Assembly (NCBI GenBank): GCA_023666975.1
Contig: JAMPAW010000111.1
Location: 1 to 11,038, forward strand
Direction: 5' to 3'
From: Clostridium sp.
GTDB lineage: Bacteria; Bacillota_A; Clostridia; Lachnospirales; Lachnospiraceae
DNA: 11,038 bases
Shown here piece after piece: positions 6,683-11,038 of the stretch. The first letter of the stretch is position 1; each line of letters opens with the position of its first letter. Made by a program: the position numbers and the translations under genes. Below the pieces are notes generated by a model. It had not been told where the DNA came from. It did not search any database and worked only from the letters and a program-made list of their open reading frames with translations.

Positions 6683-6700
6683 TGTTTTCGGTTCTCTGTA

Positions 6701-7693
6701 CTACTCCGGAAGATACTGATTGCTAAATCCCGTATTCTCCGGTATCTCTTTCTCGGTCAGCTGATTTTCACTAATCCAGTTATAATAGGCATTCCAGCGC
6801 TCCTCATCAATCTCTCCCCATGCAGCCGCGTCCGCTATGTACTGGGTACTGAGATACTCCTGGCTCGCCTTGACCAGCTCTTCGTCTAACTCCGGCACTG
6901 CCTTCAGCAATATTTCGGCCGCCTCCTCCGGGTGATTTGCCGCATACTCATATCCCTTCTTCACCGCTTCCATAAATGCTTTCGCCGTTTCCTGATTTTC
7001 TTCCAGAAACGTGTTGTTGGCAATGATTACCGGACTGTAATAGTCAAATACCGGATTCATTTCGGCAAAAGGCAGATAATTGGTGTCGATCTGCTCCAGC
7101 TGCAGTTTTATCCCGTCCCATCCCTGATATATCCACACGCTGTCGATATCGGCATTCAGCGCAGCAACAATATCTTCTACATACGTGGAAATCAGGGAAA
7201 CCTTGTCAAAATCCCCGCCGTCCCCTTCCACGACATTCCTTAACACCGCCTGTTCCACAGGCGAATCCCATGTTGCATAATTATATCCTTCCAGCTTCGC
7301 CGGACGGTCAATCCCTTTTTCTTTCAGGGATACCAGACCGGAAGTATTGTGCTGCAAGACGGCCCCGACCGCCGTTACCGGCAAAGGTGTGTCCGTGCCA
7401 AATGCGGACGCCAGCGTATCCTGAAAACCGATACCAAACTGCGCACCCTCCGAGGCAACCATATCTACCGCCCCATCGCTTGGCGGCTGCACAATAGACA
7501 CATTAAGCCCTGCATCGTCAAAATATCCCTTTTCCTGCGCCACATACAGACCCGTATGGTTCGTGTTCGGTGTCCAGTCCAGCACCATTGTAATCTCCTT
7601 TGTGCTTTCACCGCTCTGTTCTCTTTCCCCGCAGCCCCCGGCCACGCACAGTACAACGCATAAAAATGCGCAATATATTATTTTCTTCATCAT
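6701..7693 (-). CDS. thiY: Substrate-binding lipoprotein, NMT1/THI5-like (ThiY-like)
   Basis: A 330-residue extracytoplasmic binding protein. The N-terminus MMKKIIYCAFLCVVLC.. is a signal peptide ending in AGGC, so C21 should be lipid-modified and anchored to the membrane. The mature region starts with DWTPNTNHTGLYVAQEKGYF (39-58), the hallmark of NMT1/THI5-like proteins that bind hydroxymethylpyrimidine or formylaminopyrimidine precursors of thiamine. The rest is a complete two-lobed periplasmic-binding fold by length. Together with the TPP riboswitch this supports ThiY function, though the exact pyrimidine is not determined. The ATG at 7693 (or the next codon) follows AGGAG. It lies 24 bases after the permease gene. 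Confidence 0.92.
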   Translation of the reverse strand: MMKKIIYCAFLCVVLCVAGGCGEREQSGESTKEITMVLDWTPNTNHTGLYVAQEKGYFDDAGLNVSIVQPPSDGAVDMVASEGAQFGIGFQDTLASAFGTDTPLPVTAVGAVLQHNTSGLVSLKEKGIDRPAKLEGYNYATWDSPVEQAVLRNVVEGDGGDFDKVSLISTYVEDIVAALNADIDSVWIYQGWDGIKLQLEQIDTNYLPFAEMNPVFDYYSPVIIANNTFLEENQETAKAFMEAVKKGYEYAANHPEEAAEILLKAVPELDEELVKASQEYLSTQYIADAAAWGEIDEERWNAYYNWISENQLTEKEIPENTGFSNQYLPE

Positions 7694-7717
7694 GCTGTCT
7701 CCTGTTATTTATATTTT

Positions 7718-8482
7718 TTACTCTTTTCTGTTCCACGGCATCACCCTCCACTGTATCAGGTCTACCAATTTCATCAGCACGAGGCTCATGGCGGTAATCA
7801 AAAAAATCACCGCAAACATTTTATCGTAGGAGTAAGATTTCTTCACCCGCGTCATATAGACGCCAAGCCCCTGAAATCCGCCAAGCCATTCCGAAATAAC
7901 CGCCCCTACAATGGCATAGGAAACGGACATCCTCACCCCGGCAAAAAAATGATTAAGGCTTCCCGGCAGCTTGATATGCCAGAATATCTGCAAAGGGCTT
8001 GCCCCCATTGCCTGCAGCAGACGGACCGCATCCCTGTCCGCCGCCTTGAAGCCGTCTAACAGCCCCACAGCAATCGGAAAAAATGTGACCAGCACCACCA
8101 GTGTAATTTTCGGTGCCGCCCCATATCCCATCCACAAAACCAAAAGCGGGGCAATCGCCACGGTAGGCACGGTCTGGGTAATCACCAGCAGCGGGTAGAG
8201 CGCACGGTTAAGCCCCTGGCTATGTTCCATTAAAGCCGCCGCCAGAAAGCCTGACACAATACCGATTGCCAGACCGGCAAATGCCTCCAACAGCGTTATT
8301 CCCATGTGCTGTAAAAGCAGGGAAAAATCCCCTATCAGTGCTGCGACAACCTGCAAAGGTGACGGCAGCATATATTCCGGCAGTACGCCTGCCATATACA
8401 TAAACTGCCAGAAAACCAGCAGTGCTGCCACAGCCGCAAGCGGCACCAGATGATTAGCGATGCTTTGCCGTTTTTTCTTCAA
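7718..8482 (-). CDS. thiX: ABC transporter permease (ThiX-like)
   Basis: A roughly 254-residue inner-membrane permease of the SsuC/TauC/ThiX type. About six hydrophobic helices are visible, including residues 12-32, 64-85, 97-118, 124-142, 183-200 and 222-243. The cytoplasmic EAA loop reads AADRDAVRLLQAMGAS...I.LPGS (148-175) and would contact the ATPase. The start is uncertain. I prefer TTG at 8482 (MKKKRQS after initiation), which has GAGG nine bases upstream and gives the usual family length. In-frame GTG 8497 and ATG 8524 are alternatives, and the longer frame back to 8584 would overlap the upstream gene heavily. It overlaps the thiamine-binding gene by 29 bases, so coupled translation is likely. 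Confidence 0.88.
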   Translation of the reverse strand: MKKKRQSIANHLVPLAAVAALLVFWQFMYMAGVLPEYMLPSPLQVVAALIGDFSLLLQHMGITLLEAFAGLAIGIVSGFLAAALMEHSQGLNRALYPLLVITQTVPTVAIAPLLVLWMGYGAAPKITLVVLVTFFPIAVGLLDGFKAADRDAVRLLQAMGASPLQIFWHIKLPGSLNHFFAGVRMSVSYAIVGAVISEWLGGFQGLGVYMTRVKKSYSYDKMFAVIFLITAMSLVLMKLVDLIQWRVMPWNRKE

Positions 8483-8750
8483 TGGAAAGCACCTCACCCT
8501 CCGGTTTATAAACAATTTTGACATAAGTGGAAACCTTATCACAGCCGCCTGCTGCAATGGCTGCTTTCTGGCAGCCCGCCACAATCTCCATCAGCTGGTC
8601 ATAATCACCCTCGACCGTCGTTTCAAACGCTCCCACTGATGTAGGCAGCCCAAAACTCTTGATGTAGGCAATGACCTCATCTACAATGCGGATTATCTCC
8701 TCATTCTCCGTTACATTTGGCAGTACCTGAATTGCCACACTTGCGTTCAT
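8454..8750 (-). CDS. Thiamine-binding protein, MTH1187/YkoF-like family
   Basis: A 98-residue protein of the small ferredoxin-like-fold family known as MTH1187/DUF77 or thiamine-binding domain. Typical elements are the first strand ASVAIQVLP, the helix with IVDEVIAYIKSFG, VGAFETTVEGDYDQLMEIV, and the last strand KVSTYVKIVYKP. YkoF of Bacillus has two such domains and binds thiamine or its pyrimidine; this protein has one, as in MTH1187. It is cytoplasmic and is the first gene after the TPP riboswitch, with GGAGG eight bases before ATG 8750. It probably helps capture or sense the imported thiamine precursor. Its 3' end overlaps the permease start. Confidence 0.88.
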   Translation of the reverse strand: MNASVAIQVLPNVTENEEIIRIVDEVIAYIKSFGLPTSVGAFETTVEGDYDQLMEIVAGCQKAAIAAGGCDKVSTYVKIVYKPEGEVLSIEEKTAKHR

Positions 8751-8783
8751 CTTTCTTACCTCCGTTATTCATAGTGTAAGCGC

Positions 8784-8816
8784 AAAAAAGGCCTTCGGAA
8801 ATGCATCCGAAGACCT
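8784..8816 (-). terminator. Intrinsic terminator of the TPP riboswitch
   Basis: GGTCTTCGGA and TCCGAAGGCC (8806-8815 and 8790-8799 on the plus strand) form a 10-bp stem with one G:U pair and a short loop, followed by six T on the minus strand (8784-8789). It lies about 16 bases after the aptamer and 34 bases before the first thi start codon. It should stop transcription when TPP is bound. It is also the only terminator seen downstream of trxB. Confidence 0.88.
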
Positions 8817-8831
8817 GATATCTCTTCCATG

Positions 8832-8945
8832 CGCTTCCTTACGCCGGTATAAACCGGATCAAGTTCAAAGGGTCAATCCTTAGATTTCTCAGCCTCTCGC
8901 AGATATCCTGTCAAACATGACTTCACTGCTTCGGCTCCCCTAGCG
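8832..8945 (-). promoter_or_regulatory. TPP (thiamine pyrophosphate) riboswitch aptamer
   Basis: Read on the minus strand, the element begins CGCTAGGGGAGCC, contains GGCTGAGA (8887-8894) and GACCCTTTGAAC (8863-8874), then TTGATCCGG...CCGGCGTAAGGAAGCG. These are the conserved blocks of the THI element in the expected order, and CGCT/AGCG close stem P1. The third stem is extended (GCAG...CTGC). It regulates the thiamine-uptake genes by premature termination. The conserved CCTGATC appears as CTTGATC, a minor deviation. Confidence 0.95.
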
Positions 8946-8951
8946 TTGCCT

Positions 8952-8980
8952 ATTATATCGCTTATATTTCTTTTTGTCAA
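8952..8980 (-). promoter_or_regulatory. Perfect consensus sigma-A promoter of the thi operon
   Basis: TTGACA (8975-8980) and TATAAT (8952-8957) on the minus strand are separated by exactly 17 bases. Transcription would begin near 8945, at the first base of the riboswitch P1 stem. The -35 box starts four bases after the trxB stop codon. Confidence 0.9.
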
Positions 8981-8983
8981 TGC

Positions 8984-9886
8984 TCAAGCGTCAAAGAAAA
9001 TGTAGTGCTCCGCTGAAACCGCTGCATTCGCACCGTCCGCAGCCGCCGTCACGACCTGGCGCAGACCCTTGGTTCTTGCGTCCCCTGCGACAAAAAGACC
9101 TTTCGCTGAAGTCTTTCCGTCTTCTCCGGCCACGACATAGCCAGTCTCGTCCAAATCGACAACGCCTCTTAAGGCATCTGTCACCGGCAGCATGCCTACA
9201 GCGACAAATACACCGTCCACGGGCAGGTCTCGCCCGTCCTCCAAAATCAGCCGTTCCACATGGTCTGCACCCGCAATCTCTGCCGGTTTTGCCGCCAGCA
9301 CAAATTTGATATTCTCCCTTTTGCTTAGCTCCTCCACCGTTCGTGCCGAACCGCGAAATTCCTTTCTGCGGTGAACCAGATAGACTTTGTCACAGATATC
9401 CGACAAATAGAGCGCATCGTCTAATGCCGTGTCGCCTCCGCCGATAACGGCCACCGTCTTATTGCGGAAAAATGCACCATCACAGGTGGCGCAATAGGAA
9501 ACGCCCCTGCCTTCCAATGCAGCTTCCCCTGCAATTCCCAAATGGCGGTGGATTGCCCCGGCTGCATAGATTACCGTTTTGGTCTCGATAACATTTTTGT
9601 CCTTCAGTGTCACCTGCCACACATCGTTCGCCTGCACAAATGCTTCCGCTTCCCCATCTTTAAACTCTACGCCCAGCCCTTCCGCATGCTGTCTGAATTT
9701 TTCCCCCAGCTCAAAGCCTCCGATTCCGGAAAAGCCCAGATAATTATCCACCATACTGCTCTCTGCAATCTGTCCTGTCCCACCGGGATATTTCTCCACC
9801 ACGGACACATTCAGATTTGCCCTCTTTGCATAGACTGCTGCCGACAAACCGGCAGGGCCACTGCCAACCACCAATACATCTAACAT
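8984..9886 (-). CDS. trxB: Thioredoxin reductase-type FAD/NAD(P)H oxidoreductase
   Basis: A 300-residue low-molecular-weight thioredoxin-reductase-type flavoprotein, cytoplasmic. FAD site GSGPAGLSA (8-16) and GGTGQI (35-40); redox-active CATC (C132/C135); NADPH site GGGDTALDDALYL (149-161) and HRRKEFR (172-178); C-terminal FAD motif FVAGDARTKGLRQV (265-278). It would pass electrons from NADPH through FAD and the disulfide to thioredoxin or a similar partner. The start at ATG 9886 has AAGGAG nine bases upstream and gives the family length; the 32-residue frame extension to 9982 comes from the inserted repeat and should not be translated. No thioredoxin gene lies beside it. Upstream is the 210-bp repeat, so its leader or promoter may have been altered by that insertion. 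Confidence 0.94.
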   Translation of the reverse strand: MLDVLVVGSGPAGLSAAVYAKRANLNVSVVEKYPGGTGQIAESSMVDNYLGFSGIGGFELGEKFRQHAEGLGVEFKDGEAEAFVQANDVWQVTLKDKNVIETKTVIYAAGAIHRHLGIAGEAALEGRGVSYCATCDGAFFRNKTVAVIGGGDTALDDALYLSDICDKVYLVHRRKEFRGSARTVEELSKRENIKFVLAAKPAEIAGADHVERLILEDGRDLPVDGVFVAVGMLPVTDALRGVVDLDETGYVVAGEDGKTSAKGLFVAGDARTKGLRQVVTAAADGANAAVSAEHYIFFDA

Positions 9887-9916
9887 ATTTTCCGTCTCCT
9901 TACTGTTTCTATTTAT

Positions 9917-10126
9917 ATAGGTAATTGCGAAACTCCTAATCTCCAAAATCCAGTTGTGCAATATGAACAATATCATAAGCAAGGTGCTTTGGAGCCGCCA
10001 GTGCTTAGCGAGGTTTTTTCGAGCTTAGCACTGTTGCGAGCGACAAGCAGCGCAAGCGTGCCTGCGTTGATTTGTTCATATTGTACAACGGAAGCCTTGA
10101 ATAACATGTGTTTCGCAATTACCTAT
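9917..10126 (+). mobile_element. Complete 210-bp MITE-like element with terminal inverted repeats
   Basis: The ends are perfect 17-bp inverted repeats: ATAGGTAATTGCGAAAC at 9917-9933 and GTTTCGCAATTACCTAT at 10110-10126. A second inverted pair lies inside: GTTGTGCAATATGAACAA (9953-9970) against TTGTTCATATTGTACAAC (10072-10089), one mismatch. A central hairpin is formed by AGTGCTTAGC and GCTTAGCACT. TTAT stands at both outer borders (9913-9916 and 10127-10130) as a probable target duplication; the matching direct repeat can be extended to CTATTTAT if it overlaps the right end. No transposase or reading frame is inside, so it would need a transposase elsewhere. A near-identical inverted, truncated copy is at 1-111. 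Strand is an arbitrary choice. Confidence 0.8.
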
Positions 10127-11037
10127 TTATTCTCTTCATATTGCTCCAGAAAATTCACAAAGCCCTGACAGCCTTCCAAATGCTGTCCATTTACCGGAAA
10201 GGTAAGGATAAATGCGTCCTTCTGGTTGGTGTCCACAAAACCGACGCCCTCTTCGTTCAGGAAGGCGAAGCTGCTGATGTCAATTCCGCAGGCATACTCT
10301 CTTCCCTGCTCGTCCTTACCGGTCACAAAATACGGCGCATAACGTTCCACCTGCTCCTTTGTCAGTACATCATTCACATCATAAAATACCGTTTCCAGCT
10401 CGTTACAGTACTCCATAAAACTTTCCGGCACAATCGCCGCATCGAGTATTCCTGCGCGGATATTGAGAAAGAATTTCTCATAAAAGCTTGTGTCCGCCGC
10501 CATATTTTCCACATCGGTATAGGCAATCTGATATTGCGTGTCAAAGTAAGCATACTGCTTACGGGGTTCATAGGCAAAATAATCACTTAACTCGTCGGAA
10601 AAGTCCGTATCACTCTTATCCATATAACCGTTTACCAGCGCACATTGAAATCCACATTTGGCATTGTCAAAGATAAAATGATAACCTGTCCCACAGAGAA
10701 TAAGCAGCACCAGCGCCGCCATAATAAACCAGCTCTTATAATAGGTGAGCAGATAATCCCACTTTTGTTCCCTCGTCATATCCGCCATTTTCTCTTTTTC
10801 CTGATTGTGGTAAAAGAGAAAGCTCTGCCACAAGCCTGCCCGTTCACCACCGGCTTCCTCTCCGGCCTCGGAAGACTTGTCCCCGGAAGCTGTCTTAACC
10901 CGTGCCTCGCCGTCCAGTGCCTCCGTCTTCTCCCTCTGTACAGTACGCTCAGCCGCCACAGCGTCTTTATCCGCCATGCCACTTCCATCTGCCGTAGTAC
11001 TCTCAACCACCGCAGCATCTTTATCCTCCACAGCACC
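10123..11037 (-). CDS. One-pass membrane protein of unknown function (5' end cut)
   Basis: The frame stays open to the window edge, so the true start may lie outside; GTG at 11031 and ATG at 10977 are internal candidates. Numbered from 11031, residues 1-70 are a polar, acidic, low-complexity tail with two 18-residue repeats (EDKDAAVVE and ADKDAVAAE). Residues 85-98 (REQKWDYLLTYYKS) lead into one membrane helix (about 100-121). The C-terminal 180 residues are probably extracellular, with a mixed alpha/beta pattern including ILDAAIVPESFMEYC and a Cys-poor fold. Similar layouts occur in uncharacterised Clostridia membrane proteins, but I cannot name a family. The TAG stop coincides with the end of the inserted repeat; the reconstructed site before insertion would also end in AATAAATAG, so the C-terminus seems unchanged. 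Confidence 0.8.
   Translation of the reverse strand, partial: GAVEDKDAAVVESTTADGSGMADKDAVAAERTVQREKTEALDGEARVKTASGDKSSEAGEEAGGERAGLWQSFLFYHNQEKEKMADMTREQKWDYLLTYYKSWFIMAALVLLILCGTGYHFIFDNAKCGFQCALVNGYMDKSDTDFSDELSDYFAYEPRKQYAYFDTQYQIAYTDVENMAADTSFYEKFFLNIRAGILDAAIVPESFMEYCNELETVFYDVNDVLTKEQVERYAPYFVTGKDEQGREYACGIDISSFAFLNEEGVGFVDTNQKDAFILTFPVNGQHLEGCQGFVNFLEQYEENK
10942..11031 (-). repeat. Coding tandem repeat, 54-bp period
   Basis: Codons at 11031-10996 and 10977-10942 encode related 12-residue stretches (VEDKDAAVVEST and MADKDAVAAERT) with seven base differences in 36. The spacing is exactly 18 codons. The first copy reaches to within seven bases of the window edge, so more copies may lie beyond it. 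Confidence 0.6.
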
Positions 11038-11038
11038 T

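Noticed and set aside
6037..6726. 229-codon open frame on the plus strand
   Set aside because: It is antisense to the ABC ATPase with all catalytic motifs and crosses the thiY-thiZ spacer. It has no family signature.
9903..9922. New -10 box (TATAAA) formed at the repeat border upstream of trxB
   Set aside because: No acceptable -35 box lies at 16-18 bases, so it is weak support for a promoter.
9887..9982. N-terminal extension of the thioredoxin reductase
   Set aside because: The extra 32 residues are translated from the inserted repeat. The ATG at 9886 has AAGGAG and gives the normal family length.
1..11038. CRISPR array, tRNA or rRNA genes
   Set aside because: No regularly spaced direct repeats with unique spacers, and no tRNA or rRNA signatures, were seen on either strand.

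Overview
The window looks like chromosome of a Clostridia-type Firmicute, most likely a Lachnospiraceae-like gut anaerobe. This is inferred from strong GGAGG-type ribosome binding sites, consensus sigma-A promoters, a TPP riboswitch with a terminator switch, GTG/TTG starts, and the kinds of protein present. No rRNA, tRNA, CRISPR or phage gene is visible. Every gene I can support reads on the minus strand, so transcription runs from high to low coordinates.

Layout in the direction of transcription. (1) 11037-10123: the 3' part of a one-pass membrane protein of unknown function, cut by the window edge. (2) 10126-9917: a 210-bp MITE-like repeat with 17-bp perfect terminal inverted repeats and a probable target duplication, inserted between gene 1 and trxB. 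(3) 9886-8984: a thioredoxin-reductase-type flavoprotein. (4) 8980-5875: a thiamine-precursor uptake operon. A perfect TTGACA-17-TATAAT promoter leads into a TPP riboswitch and intrinsic terminator, followed by a small thiamine-binding protein and an ABC transporter (permease ThiX-like, lipoprotein ThiY-like, ATPase ThiZ-like). (5) 5863-232: a signalling cluster with its own promoter. It holds a xylose-isomerase-like TIM barrel, a GAF-GGDEF diguanylate cyclase, a TIR protein with zinc ribbons and a helix-turn-helix-like segment, a receiver/class III nucleotide cyclase/PilZ-like protein, and an uncharacterised protein. A 22-bp hairpin overlaps the last stop codon. (6) 161-1: another strong minus-strand promoter that fires out of the window through a second, inverted copy of the 210-bp repeat.

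The thi block is readily understood: low TPP lets transcription pass the terminator, so the cell imports a pyrimidine-type thiamine precursor. The signalling block is less clear. It puts a class III nucleotide cyclase with a non-canonical substrate pocket next to a TIR protein and a diguanylate cyclase whose GAF domain has a cyclic-nucleotide-type NK...F.DE-like motif. That recalls cyclase/TIR signalling such as Pycsar, but the TIR protein has no recognisable cyclic-nucleotide-binding domain, so a defence role is only a hypothesis. The two inverted repeat copies enclosing about 9.8 kb are the clearest unexplained DNA-level structure.
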